31,151 nt of DNA, from positions 1 to 31,151 of the forward strand of contig JAEDIH010000006.1 in NCBI GenBank assembly GCA_016292575.1, written 5' to 3'. The notes below the pieces were generated by a model that saw nothing but the letters and a program-made list of their open reading frames with translations, searched no databases and had not been told where the DNA came from. Below are positions 23,272 through 31,101 of the stretch, piece by piece (positions within the stretch are counted from its first letter, which is position 1; the number at the start of each line of letters is the position of its first letter). A program made the translations under genes and the position numbers. Source of the DNA: Clostridiaceae bacterium. GTDB lineage: Bacteria > Bacillota > Clostridia > Oscillospirales > Acutalibacteraceae.

Positions 23272-24792
23272 ATGGGACGAATAAAAGATTTTCTTAACAC
23301 AAAAATCGTCAGGAACGATGAAACCGGCGAGGAAGGCTGCCTCACCTGGCGCGAAACTCTCAGCTATGCGCTCGGACGCGGTGCGCAGGGAATGTGTACG
23401 AGCATGACAAGCTCAAAGTATGTCAATCAGTTCATTGCGAACATTCTCTTTGTTGCGCTTGGCGACAGAGCGATGGACGTTACCAAAAGAATCCGTTTTT
23501 ACTGCGGAATTTTTGACGCAATCAACGACCCGGTCATGGGTGTGCTCGTTGACAGAACCAGGACGAAAAACGGTCAGATGCGGCCGTATATCAAGTGGGC
23601 GCCCTTTTTTGTTTCGGCTGTTATGGTGCTGTTTTTTGTCGGCTCGGGAAACGCGCCGCTCTGGTTCAACATTCTTTACACAACCGTTCTGTTCGTCATG
23701 CTTGACGTTACATACACCGCTTTCGATATCCCGATGGGTGCGCTTGCGTTTTCAATCACTCCGGACGGCGTTGAAAGGACAAAGCTTTTCGGAATCAGCT
23801 CAATAGTCCGCGCAATAGTCGGAGCAATACCGGCTGCGCTCGTTTCCGGCGCGGCGTTTTTGCCGTATCTCAAGGATCACCAGGAAACGGCATACCTTGT
23901 TGCCGCCTGCATTTCGGCGGCCGGCATAATTTTGCTGACAAGAATGACATATAAAAACACAAAAGAGAGGATTGCGCACCACGAGGACACGCCCTCGGTA
24001 AAACAATGCTTATCGCTGCTTTTCAAAAATCAGCCGTTGTTCATGCTTTTCCTTGCGAATCTTGCTTTCATCTTCTGCAAGATACCGGAGCAGGTTTCTG
24101 CGTTTTTCGTTTCAGATTTAATGTTCAACAGGAAGTATAATGTTGCGATTGACGTTATCAAGGCTCCCGGTCTGTTCCTTGCCGGAATCATTGTTCCGAA
24201 AATTATTGAAAGATTCAAAGAAAAGGTTGATTCAAGAAAGCTGTACAGGCTTTGCTGCGTTTGCGCAATACTGATACACCTTGTTTTTGCGGCAACAACA
24301 TACAGCGGACTGATGAAAAAGGGCGAGGAGGCTTCCGTTTCGCTGTTCACGGGTATCCTTGTTGTTTTGTTCACCGGACTTTCAACAATACCGCTTGAGT
24401 TCAAAAACCTCATTCAAAAAGAGATGGAGGTTGAAACGGTTGACTATGTTGAGTATAAGACCGGAACACGGGTTGAGGGAATTATGCTCGCCATAATGTC
24501 CTTTACCGGAAAGATTGAAAATTCGTTTTCCGCTTCCGTCGGACTGGACGTTCTTGCAAAAACAAAGTACACACCGCATACAAACGGTTCGCTTGTTCAA
24601 AACAGCGCAACACGCTGGGCGCTGTTCCTTCTGACCACTCTTGCTCCCGTAGTTGGCTATCTTCTGATGCTCATACCGATGCACTTTTACAGAATTACCG
24701 GAAAAGAGCACCGCAAAATGGTTGAGGAGCTTGCAAAGCGCCGCGCCGCCCTTGCCGAAGAGCCCGAGGGCGCTTTGAAAGAGACGGTGTAA
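23272..24792 (+). CDS. GPH-family sugar:cation symporter (MelB-like MFS)
   Basis: A 506-residue membrane transporter with about twelve helices, related to the glycoside-pentoside-hexuronide:cation symporters. Helix 2 and the following loop show the family motif FDAINDPVMGVLVDRTRTKNG with the conserved acidic residues, followed by RPYIKWAP. The start is ATG 23272 with GGAG seven bases upstream; the longer frame begins inside the promoter. It has its own strong promoter and terminator, so it is monocistronic. Substrate is unknown; no glycosidase gene is adjacent to hint at one. Confidence 0.88.
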   Translation: MGRIKDFLNTKIVRNDETGEEGCLTWRETLSYALGRGAQGMCTSMTSSKYVNQFIANILFVALGDRAMDVTKRIRFYCGIFDAINDPVMGVLVDRTRTKNGQMRPYIKWAPFFVSAVMVLFFVGSGNAPLWFNILYTTVLFVMLDVTYTAFDIPMGALAFSITPDGVERTKLFGISSIVRAIVGAIPAALVSGAAFLPYLKDHQETAYLVAACISAAGIILLTRMTYKNTKERIAHHEDTPSVKQCLSLLFKNQPLFMLFLANLAFIFCKIPEQVSAFFVSDLMFNRKYNVAIDVIKAPGLFLAGIIVPKIIERFKEKVDSRKLYRLCCVCAILIHLVFAATTYSGLMKKGEEASVSLFTGILVVLFTGLSTIPLEFKNLIQKEMEVETVDYVEYKTGTRVEGIMLAIMSFTGKIENSFSASVGLDVLAKTKYTPHTNGSLVQNSATRWALFLLTTLAPVVGYLLMLIPMHFYRITGKEHRKMVEELAKRRAALAEEPEGALKETV

Positions 24793-24814
24793 CAGCCGCA
24801 ATATTACAGTGAAA

Positions 24815-24850
24815 CCGCCGCTTGCTCAAAAAGAACAGCGGCGGATTTTT
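24815..24850 (+). terminator. Intrinsic terminator of the symporter gene
   Basis: CCGCCGCT (24815-24822) pairs with AGCGGCGG (24837-24844), followed by ATTTTT. It lies 22 bases after the stop codon at 24792. Confidence 0.85.
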
Positions 24851-24897
24851 AATTGGAATATAAAGAGTAAGGCTAAGAAGCAAGGGCGAAAAACCTA

Positions 24898-25572
24898 TCA
24901 ATCAAGCAGATAAAGCCCCGATTGCAGCCAGACGAACTCCCTTGAGGCAACGTTAATATATTTGTAGACCTTTTCGTTGAAAACGCGGTAGTCCCTGACG
25001 GAGTTTGTGGTGATGTTCAGAGTGCGGATTTTTTTGGAGGCCTGGTTGCAGATGTAAAGCGTGCTTCCCATGAGGTGAACGGCGCAGGGTCGCTCAAAGG
25101 CGGTTGTTTCGCCTCCGCCGATCCGAAGCAGAATCCTGCCCTCGCGCGGGGAGTATTTGATGATGGCGTTTTCGCCCGGAACGGCGCACCAGACATAGGA
25201 ATTGTCAACGGCAATGTCGCAGACGGGGGAGCCGTGGTAGGTCAGAAGCGAGGAGACGTTGACCGAGCCGTCGGTGTTGAAGATATAGTATTCGCCGTTG
25301 GGAAAAACGGCCATGATTTTGTTGTCGTTGAGCACGCCTACATCGCAGGAAACATAGTCGCCGAGCGTTGCGGCAATTTCCTCATATTCAAAGCCGAACT
25401 TAACCTTCAGGAATACATTCTTTTTAATGTGGGTGAATTTATCGTTTACGGCGTCGTAGCCGTAAAAATTTGCAACAAGCCGTCCATCGGAGGACTGACC
25501 CTTTGCGGCAAAAACAAAGCCTTTTTTGAACGGCGTAATGTTGAGAATCTCGCCTGAAAAAACATTTTCCAT
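24898..25572 (-). CDS. Uncharacterised protein, beta-propeller-like
   Basis: I do not recognise a characterised family. The 224-residue protein lacks a signal peptide or membrane helix. It is rich in short beta-strand patterns spaced as in NHL/WD-type propellers, for example GEYYIFNTDGSVNV, PVCDIAVDNSYVWCAV, NAIIKYSPREGRILLRIG and STLYICNQASKKIRTLNI, which would make about four to five blades. That is too few for a closed propeller unless it dimerises or is partial. The start ATG 25572 has AAAGGGG ten bases upstream, and it has its own promoter. It converges on the symporter gene and is divergent from the secreted esterase gene. Confidence 0.7.
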   Translation of the reverse strand: MENVFSGEILNITPFKKGFVFAAKGQSSDGRLVANFYGYDAVNDKFTHIKKNVFLKVKFGFEYEEIAATLGDYVSCDVGVLNDNKIMAVFPNGEYYIFNTDGSVNVSSLLTYHGSPVCDIAVDNSYVWCAVPGENAIIKYSPREGRILLRIGGGETTAFERPCAVHLMGSTLYICNQASKKIRTLNITTNSVRDYRVFNEKVYKYINVASREFVWLQSGLYLLD

Positions 25573-25623
25573 GATATATAAACCCCTTTAAAGCGTCACC
25601 GTAATTAATCAGCAGTCATTAAT

Positions 25624-25652
25624 ATAATACAATATAATATCCGCAAGGTCAA
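25624..25652 (-). promoter_or_regulatory. Promoter of the propeller-like gene
   Basis: On the minus strand, TTGACC (25647-25652) and TATTAT (25624-25629) are separated by exactly 17 bases, about 50 bases before ATG 25572. Confidence 0.6.
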
Positions 25653-25751
25653 GTGAGAAAAAGCACAATATTGTGATTATTGCAGTATAAGGATTTTACA
25701 AAACCGACAAAAACGCGGCTGAAAACTCACAGCAGACCGAAACGCAAAAAG

Positions 25752-25780
25752 TTGACAATCTGTTAATAATATTGTACAAT
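25752..25780 (+). promoter_or_regulatory. Promoter of the secreted esterase gene
   Basis: TTGACA (25752-25757), a 17-base spacer and TACAAT (25775-25780), about 34 bases before ATG 25814. Confidence 0.7.
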
Positions 25781-25813
25781 CATTACGGAAAACAGAAGTA
25801 CGGAGGTAACACC

Positions 25814-26809
25814 ATGAAAAAAACGATAATGCTGGCGATTTTTGTTCTTTCGCTTTTTGCGTGCCTTGTGCTTTCGTCCTCAGCGGTCAGCATAAATGAC
25901 GGAAAGGACGCAATGGTTGCGCAGTTTCAGTCCGGAAAGTCAAGTCTTGATTATGTTTACTATTCGCCGATAAAGAACGAAAACGACAGCGCAAGGTATC
26001 CGCTTGTTGTCTGGCTGCACGGCAATTCCTCCGGCGATTATCCCGGACATCAGGTGAGGAACAGCTGCATCTATAACTGGTCGAGCGAGGAATATCAAAA
26101 GCGTTTTAAGGGCACGCAGGGCGCATATCTCCTGCTTCCGCGCTGCCCGACCGGAACCTTTGCTCCGGTTGCATGGGGCGTTGAGCGCAAGAGCGCGCTG
26201 AAAAGCACCATTGACAGCTTTGTTGAAAGCAACCGGGATACGGTGGACACTTCAAGAATTTATATCGGCGGCTATTCCATGGGCGGAAAGATGACAATCA
26301 TAATGGCAAGCAGCTATCCGGACTATTTTGCCGCGGCTTTTCCGATGTCTCCCGTCTATGAGCCGTCAAGGAGCGAGCTCAAGACCATGGGTCAAATGCC
26401 CGTCTGGCTTTTTGTTAACAAAAACGACAAGTATCTTTCCCTTGATTACAACACCGTTGTAAAACCGAACTGGAAATATTTCAGCAGCAACTGTGCTTTT
26501 CCGCAGGAGAGCAGGCTCACCGTGTTTTCAACCTTTTATCACGCCGAGGGAGTTGAAAACGCCGGGGACGTTCACAACACATGGGACGCCGTGACCTATG
26601 ATATGTTCATGAAAAGCGGCGAGGTCTACTATGCGAGCGAGACCGTGAACGCAAACGGTGAAAAGGTCAATTTGTCTTTTCCGAATGGCGTTATCTCCTG
26701 GCTTTCCTCCCAAAGCCTTGAAAATGGCGAAAGCGGCGTATCGCTCAATATTATTCAGATGCTCATCATGTTTATCAAGCGTTTGTTCAGTCTTATTTTT
26801 GTAATATGA
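25814..26809 (+). CDS. Secreted alpha/beta hydrolase (esterase/PHB-depolymerase-like) with hydrophobic C-tail
   Basis: A 331-residue exported serine hydrolase. It has a signal peptide MKKTIMLAIFVLSLFACLVL with likely cleavage near residue 24, then the oxyanion-side VVWLHGNSSG (65-74), nucleophile Ser155 in IGGYSMGGKM, a candidate acid Asp205 in VNKNDKY and a His in the AGDVHNTWDAV segment. The LLLPRCP stretch and overall order fit the esterase/PHB-depolymerase-like group acting on feruloyl, acetyl or similar esters; substrate is not determinable. The final 20 or so residues (NIIQMLIMFIKRLFSLIFVI) form a hydrophobic helix with one KR pair, which could tether the enzyme to the membrane. The start ATG 25814 has GGAGGT six bases upstream. 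Confidence 0.85.
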   Translation: MKKTIMLAIFVLSLFACLVLSSSAVSINDGKDAMVAQFQSGKSSLDYVYYSPIKNENDSARYPLVVWLHGNSSGDYPGHQVRNSCIYNWSSEEYQKRFKGTQGAYLLLPRCPTGTFAPVAWGVERKSALKSTIDSFVESNRDTVDTSRIYIGGYSMGGKMTIIMASSYPDYFAAAFPMSPVYEPSRSELKTMGQMPVWLFVNKNDKYLSLDYNTVVKPNWKYFSSNCAFPQESRLTVFSTFYHAEGVENAGDVHNTWDAVTYDMFMKSGEVYYASETVNANGEKVNLSFPNGVISWLSSQSLENGESGVSLNIIQMLIMFIKRLFSLIFVI

Positions 26810-26816
26810 AAAAATT

Positions 26817-26853
26817 TGCACCGCATTTGTCAGGAATGACTGCGGTGCATTTT
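26817..26853. terminator. Intrinsic terminator after the secreted esterase gene
   Basis: TGCACCGCA (26817-26825) pairs perfectly with TGCGGTGCA (26841-26849), with an inner GTCA/TGAC pair, followed by TTTT. AAAAAATT precedes it, so it may act in both directions. Confidence 0.85.
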
Positions 26854-26903
26854 GCCGCTTTCCGGATTGAAGCAAAATGCGTGCAAAATTATTTCGATTA
26901 ATG

Positions 26904-26932
26904 TTGACAAAACGGTGCATTTGAAGTAAAAT
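26904..26932 (+). promoter_or_regulatory. Promoter of the glpK operon
   Basis: TTGACA (26904-26909), a 17-base spacer and TAAAAT (26927-26932). It gives a long leader of about 180 bases before glpK. Confidence 0.75.
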
Positions 26933-26993
26933 AACCTGTGAATGAACTGAATAGGATTAAGTGAGATTAATCTATGGAGAATTGAGAATAGAG

Positions 26994-27067
26994 ATGATCC
27001 CATCGAAACACCGCAGGGGGAAGGTTCGCCCTTCTTCGGTGGCGGTGGCATTTTCTGTTCTTTTTTT
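26994..27067 (+). promoter_or_regulatory. glpK leader with attenuator-like terminator hairpin
   Basis: The 307 bases between the esterase and glpK contain the esterase terminator, the glpK promoter and this structured leader. CACCGC (27009-27014) can pair with GCGGTG (27042-27047), or its first five bases with CGGTG (27037-27041). An inner GGAAGG/CCTTCTT arm is capped by TTCG. A T-rich tract (27051-27067, including seven consecutive T) follows. That is an intrinsic terminator placed inside the leader, about 50 bases before the start codon. The upstream GATG/CATC hairpin (26993-27004) overlaps its 5' side. No T-box, GlpP-type or riboswitch consensus is recognised. Confidence 0.55.
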
Positions 27068-27117
27068 ATTGGTTCATCAGTCGCATTTTGCGATTTAATT
27101 TTAAGGAGGATACGAAA

Positions 27118-28632
27118 ATGCCGGGAAAATACGTACTTGCCCTCGACCAGGGCACAACAAGCTCAAGAGCCATTGTTTTTGACAAGCACGGCAGCATTAT
27201 TGCCAAGGCTCAGAACGAATTCGATCAGATTTATCCGCACGCAGGCTGGGTTGAGCACGATCCGCTCAAGATTCTTTACAGCCAGATAACTTCTATCACC
27301 TCAATACTCAATTCGGGCGAGGTCAACGCAAAGGATATCGCAGGTATCGGCATAACCAATCAGCGCGAGACCACTATCCTTTGGGACAGAGCAACGGGCA
27401 AGCCCGTTTACAACGCCATTGTCTGGCAGTGCAGGAGAACTGCCGAAATGTGCGAAAAAATCAAGGAGGACAAGGAGCTTTGCGAATACATAACCGCTCA
27501 CACCGGTCTTATCATTGACGCATATTTTTCAGCAACAAAGATCAAGTGGATTCTTGATAACGTTCCGGGTGCAAAGGCTCTTGCCGAGGCAGGCCAGCTC
27601 CTTTTCGGAACCGTTGAAACCTGGCTCATCTGGAATCTTACCGGCGGCAGGGTTCATGTTACCGACTATTCCAACGCGTCAAGAACGATGCTTTTCGATG
27701 TTGATAAGCTTTGCTGGGACGAATATCTTTGCGAAAAGCTCGGTGTTCCGATGAACATTCTTCCGACTCCCGTTCCCTCAAGTCAGGTTTACGGTTGGGT
27801 TGCAGGCGGAATCATCGGTATTGAGGAGCTTGAGGGCGTACCCATCTGCGGCGCCATCGGCGACCAGCCGTCAGCCCTTTTCGGTCAAGCCTGCTTCAAG
27901 CCCGGCATGGCCAAGAATACCTACGGCACAGGCTGCTTCCTGCTCATGAATACGGGCAACAAGCGCGTTGAATCAAAGAACAACCTGCTCACCGGCGTTG
28001 CATGGAGCCTTGACGGAAAAACCACCTACTCGATTGAAGGCAGTGCTTTTAACGCAGGCTCGGTCATCAAATGGCTGCGCGACGAGGTTCAGCTTATTGA
28101 CAGCCCCCGCCGCTGCGATGAGCTTGCCGAAAGCGTTCCCAATGCAAACGGCTGCTATCTTGTTCCGGCTTTCACGGGACTCGGTGCTCCGTATTGGGAT
28201 ATGTATGCAAGAGGCTGCATTGTCGGTCTGACAAGGGGTGTCAACCGCGCTCATATTGCAAGAGCCGTTCTTGAAAGCATAACTTATCAGATGACGGATC
28301 TGCTTGAGGCAATGAGCGGAGATTCCGGAATTGAGATTGCCGATTTGCGTGTTGACGGCGGCGCTTCGGTCAGCAACATCATGCTCCAGATTCAGGCTGA
28401 CATGGCTCAGACAAAGGTTGACAGACCCAAAACGGTTGAAACAACGGCTCTCGGTGCGGCATATCTTGCCGGTCTTGCCGTCGGCGTGTGGGACAGCCTT
28501 GAGGACATTGAAGCAAACCGCGAGGTTGACAGAATTTTTGAGCCTCAGATGAGCATGGAGGAAAGGAACAGAATCTATGCCGGCTGGAAAAAGGCCGTTG
28601 AAAGATCCATGAACTGGGTTGAAAAGGAATAA
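27118..28632 (+). CDS. glpK: Glycerol kinase
   Basis: A FGGY-family cytoplasmic kinase converting glycerol and ATP to sn-glycerol 3-phosphate. The 504-residue protein (E. coli GlpK has 502) shows the N-terminal phosphate-binding motif LDQGTTSSRAIVFD, AGWVEHDP, GDQPSALFGQ, the FGGY adenine-site motif KNTYGTGCFLLMNTG and VDGGASVSNIM. The start is ATG 27118 with AAGGAGG eight bases upstream. The segment that carries the PTS-phosphorylated His in many Firmicute enzymes (a HFYG-like motif) reads GIEELEG here, so HPr-dependent activation is doubtful. No glpF, glpP or glpD is visible nearby. It heads an operon with two dehydrogenases, under the attenuator-like leader. Confidence 0.96.
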   Translation: MPGKYVLALDQGTTSSRAIVFDKHGSIIAKAQNEFDQIYPHAGWVEHDPLKILYSQITSITSILNSGEVNAKDIAGIGITNQRETTILWDRATGKPVYNAIVWQCRRTAEMCEKIKEDKELCEYITAHTGLIIDAYFSATKIKWILDNVPGAKALAEAGQLLFGTVETWLIWNLTGGRVHVTDYSNASRTMLFDVDKLCWDEYLCEKLGVPMNILPTPVPSSQVYGWVAGGIIGIEELEGVPICGAIGDQPSALFGQACFKPGMAKNTYGTGCFLLMNTGNKRVESKNNLLTGVAWSLDGKTTYSIEGSAFNAGSVIKWLRDEVQLIDSPRRCDELAESVPNANGCYLVPAFTGLGAPYWDMYARGCIVGLTRGVNRAHIARAVLESITYQMTDLLEAMSGDSGIEIADLRVDGGASVSNIMLQIQADMAQTKVDRPKTVETTALGAAYLAGLAVGVWDSLEDIEANREVDRIFEPQMSMEERNRIYAGWKKAVERSMNWVEKE

Positions 28633-28707
28633 CAGTAAAAACACCGGATGATAAGAGCTTTTGCTCTTTCACATAAAATTACAAATAATTTACAGGAGTG
28701 ATAATTC

Positions 28708-29817
28708 ATGGGTAAAGTAGTACTCGACTGGAAAACAGCCGAAAATTTCATTCGTGACGCTTTCATTGGTGTAGGCGTTCCCGAAGAGGACGCGAAGATC
28801 GTTGTTGACGTTCTTCTTGAGTCTGACAGACGCGGAATCGAATCCCACGGCTGCAACCGTTTTAAGCCGATCTACATCGACCGCATCAACGACGGTATTC
28901 AGAACCCCGTAACCAACTTTGAAATCGTTAAGGAAACCGAAACAACCGCAGTTGTTGACGGTCATGACGGCATGGGTCAGGTTATCGGCTACAAGTCGAT
29001 GCAGATGGCTATCGACAAGGCTAAGAAGTACGGCATGGGTATGGTTGTTGCCCGCAATTCCTGCCATTACGGCATTGCAGGCTATTATGCCACTCAGGCT
29101 ACCAAGCAGGGCTGCATCGGCATCACCGGCACAAACGCACGTCCCTCGGTTGCTCCGACCTTCGGCGTTGAGGGAATGTTCGGTACCAACCCGCTCACCA
29201 TCGGTATCCCGACCGATGAGGACTTCGATTTTGTCATTGACTGCGCAACCTCGATAACCCAGAACGGCAAAATTGAATACTACGAGAGAATCGGCGAGCC
29301 CGTTCACGAAGGCACCGTCATCGGTCTTGACGGCGGTCCCGTAACCGGAGACGCAGGCGCTTGCCTCAAGAAGATCAGAAACGGCGAGGCTGCTCTTGCT
29401 CCTCTCGGCGGAATCGGCGAGGCACTCGGCGGCTACAAGGGCTTTGGCTATGCAATGGTTGTTGAACTCCTTTCCTCGGTTCTTCAGGATAACAACTACG
29501 GTAAGGCTCTTAACGGCAAGGACGAAAACGGCAACAAGGTTCCCTATCATCTCGGACACTTCTTCATTGCTATCGACACCAACCACTTCCTCGGCGAAGA
29601 GCTCACAAGACATAAAGCAGGCGAGATTCTCCGCTCAATCCGCGCTTCAAAGAAAGCTCCCGGCGCAGAGAGAATTTACACCGCAGGCGAAAAAGAGTAT
29701 CTTGTCTGGCTCGAGAGAAAGGACAGCGGCGTACCCGTAAGCGAGCCCGTTCAGAAGGAAATGTGCAAGGTTCGCGATGACCTCAAGCTTGATTACACCT
29801 TCCCCTGGGAAAAGTAA
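28708..29817 (+). CDS. Malate/L-lactate dehydrogenase, Ldh2 (type 2) family
   Basis: A 369-residue NAD(P)-dependent oxidoreductase of the Ldh2/MDH2 family, unrelated to classical LDH/MDH. Family marks are the catalytic His47 in RRGIESHGCNR, then RNSCHYGIAGYYA, NPLTIGIPT and the Gly-rich LGGYKGFGYAMVVELL. Members act on malate, lactate, ureidoglycolate or other 2-hydroxyacids; malate or lactate is likely here because malic enzyme follows. The start ATG 28708 has AGGAG nine bases upstream. It shows strongly biased codon use, as does the next gene, suggesting high expression. A small AAGAGC/GCTCTT hairpin lies in the glpK-ldh gap. Confidence 0.93.
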   Translation: MGKVVLDWKTAENFIRDAFIGVGVPEEDAKIVVDVLLESDRRGIESHGCNRFKPIYIDRINDGIQNPVTNFEIVKETETTAVVDGHDGMGQVIGYKSMQMAIDKAKKYGMGMVVARNSCHYGIAGYYATQATKQGCIGITGTNARPSVAPTFGVEGMFGTNPLTIGIPTDEDFDFVIDCATSITQNGKIEYYERIGEPVHEGTVIGLDGGPVTGDAGACLKKIRNGEAALAPLGGIGEALGGYKGFGYAMVVELLSSVLQDNNYGKALNGKDENGNKVPYHLGHFFIAIDTNHFLGEELTRHKAGEILRSIRASKKAPGAERIYTAGEKEYLVWLERKDSGVPVSEPVQKEMCKVRDDLKLDYTFPWEK

Positions 29818-29858
29818 GATATCAGACGTTAGATTAATTGAAAGGTTAGTGAATATCC

Positions 29859-31031
29859 ATGGATTACGCAAAAGAATCCCTCAGACTCCACTACGAGTGG
29901 AAAGGTAAGCTCGAGGTTACCCCCAGAGCTGCAGTTGACAGCAAGGAAGCTCTTTCCCTTGCATACACTCCCGGCGTTGCTCAGCCCTGCCTTGAAATTC
30001 AGAAGGACATCAACAAGTCCTATGAGCTTACCCGCCGTTGGAACACTGTTGCCGTTGTAACCGACGGTACGGCAGTTCTCGGTCTCGGCGACATCGGTCC
30101 CGAAGCAGGTATGCCCGTTATGGAAGGCAAGTGCGTTCTTTTCAAAGCCTTCGGCGATGTTGACGCAATTCCCCTTTGCGTCCGCTCAAAGGACGTTGAT
30201 GAAATTGTTAAGACCGTTGCGCTTCTCGCCGGCTCGTTCGGCGGCGTAAATCTTGAGGACATCAGCGCCCCGAGATGCTTTGAAATTGAAAAGAAGCTCA
30301 AGGAATGCTGCGATATCCCCATCTTCCACGACGACCAGCACGGCACTGCCATCATCACTCTTGCAGGTCTTATCAATGCTCTCAAGCTTGTCGGCAAAAA
30401 GATTGACGAGGTTAAGATTGTTACCAGCGGCGCAGGCGCGGCAGGTATTGCAATCATCAAGCTCCTCATGAGCATGGGTCTTAAAAACGTTATTATGACT
30501 GACCGTACCGGTGCTATCTATAAGGGTCGTGAGGGACTCAATCCCATCAAGCAGGAAATGGCTGAAATCACCAACCTTAACTGCGAAAAGGGTACTCTTG
30601 CAGAAGTTATCAAGGGTGCAGACGTATTCATTGGCGTTTCCGCTCCCGGAACCCTCACCAAAGAAATGGTTCAGACCATGGCTAAGGATCCCATCATCTT
30701 TGCCTGCGCAAACCCGATTCCGGAAATTTTCCCGGACGAGGCAAAGGCAGGCGGCGCAGCTGTTGTTTCAACCGGCAGAAGCGACTTCCCGAACCAGGTC
30801 AACAACGTTCTTGCGTTCCCGGGAATTTTCCGCGGTGCTCTTGATGTTCGTGCAAGCGATATCAACGACGCGATGAAGGTTGCCGCCGCCTACGCTCTTG
30901 CAGGTCTTGTAAGCGACGAAGAACTCAATGCCGATTACATTATTCCGGCAGCATTCGATCCCAGAGTTAAGGACGCAGTTGCAAAGGCTGTTGCAAAGGC
31001 TGCTGTTGACAGCGGCGTTGCAAGAATCTGA
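29859..31031 (+). CDS. NAD(P)-dependent malic enzyme
   Basis: A 390-residue short-type bacterial malic enzyme that oxidatively decarboxylates malate to pyruvate and CO2, or carboxylates in reverse. Motifs are AYTPGVAQPC with the catalytic Tyr36, TDGTAVLGLGDIGP, MEGKCVLFK with the catalytic Lys91, the metal-binding EDISAPRCFEIE and FHDDQHGTAI, and the nucleotide-binding GAGAAGIA. Length is usual for the short form (no phosphotransacetylase domain). The start ATG 29859 has only a distant AAAGG, 13 bases upstream; the N-terminus MDYAKESLRLHYEWKGK matches the family well. A terminator follows, immediately adjacent to an intron. Confidence 0.95.
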   Translation: MDYAKESLRLHYEWKGKLEVTPRAAVDSKEALSLAYTPGVAQPCLEIQKDINKSYELTRRWNTVAVVTDGTAVLGLGDIGPEAGMPVMEGKCVLFKAFGDVDAIPLCVRSKDVDEIVKTVALLAGSFGGVNLEDISAPRCFEIEKKLKECCDIPIFHDDQHGTAIITLAGLINALKLVGKKIDEVKIVTSGAGAAGIAIIKLLMSMGLKNVIMTDRTGAIYKGREGLNPIKQEMAEITNLNCEKGTLAEVIKGADVFIGVSAPGTLTKEMVQTMAKDPIIFACANPIPEIFPDEAKAGGAAVVSTGRSDFPNQVNNVLAFPGIFRGALDVRASDINDAMKVAAAYALAGLVSDEELNADYIIPAAFDPRVKDAVAKAVAKAAVDSGVARI

Positions 31032-31070
31032 AAACGCAGCGTTATATAACCTGACAATTTGCTATTATGA

Positions 31071-31098
31071 CCGCCGCAGAAATGCGGCGGTTGATTTT
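31071..31098 (+). terminator. Intrinsic terminator of the glpK operon
   Basis: CCGCCGCA (31071-31078) pairs perfectly with TGCGGCGG (31083-31090) around GAAA, followed by TTGATTTT. It lies 40 bases past the malic enzyme stop and 11 bases before the group II intron boundary. Confidence 0.85.
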
Positions 31099-31101
31099 AT
31101 G

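Noticed and set aside
27000..27070. T-box leader for glpK
   Set aside because: No T-box sequence or specifier stem is recognisable and the downstream genes are not amino-acid related.
26994..27098. 34-codon ORF in the glpK leader with a basic then hydrophobic sequence
   Set aside because: No adequate ribosome binding site and complete overlap with the terminator-like hairpin; kept only as a remark in the leader finding.
28661..28689. Possible promoter (TTGCTC, 17 bases, AATAAT) before the Ldh2-family gene
   Set aside because: Both boxes deviate from consensus and the -35 lies within a small hairpin; not strong enough to list.
28690..29613. 307-codon minus-strand ORF opposite the Ldh2-family gene
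   Set aside because: The sense strand has an intact well-conserved gene; the long antisense frame is explained by its biased codon use.
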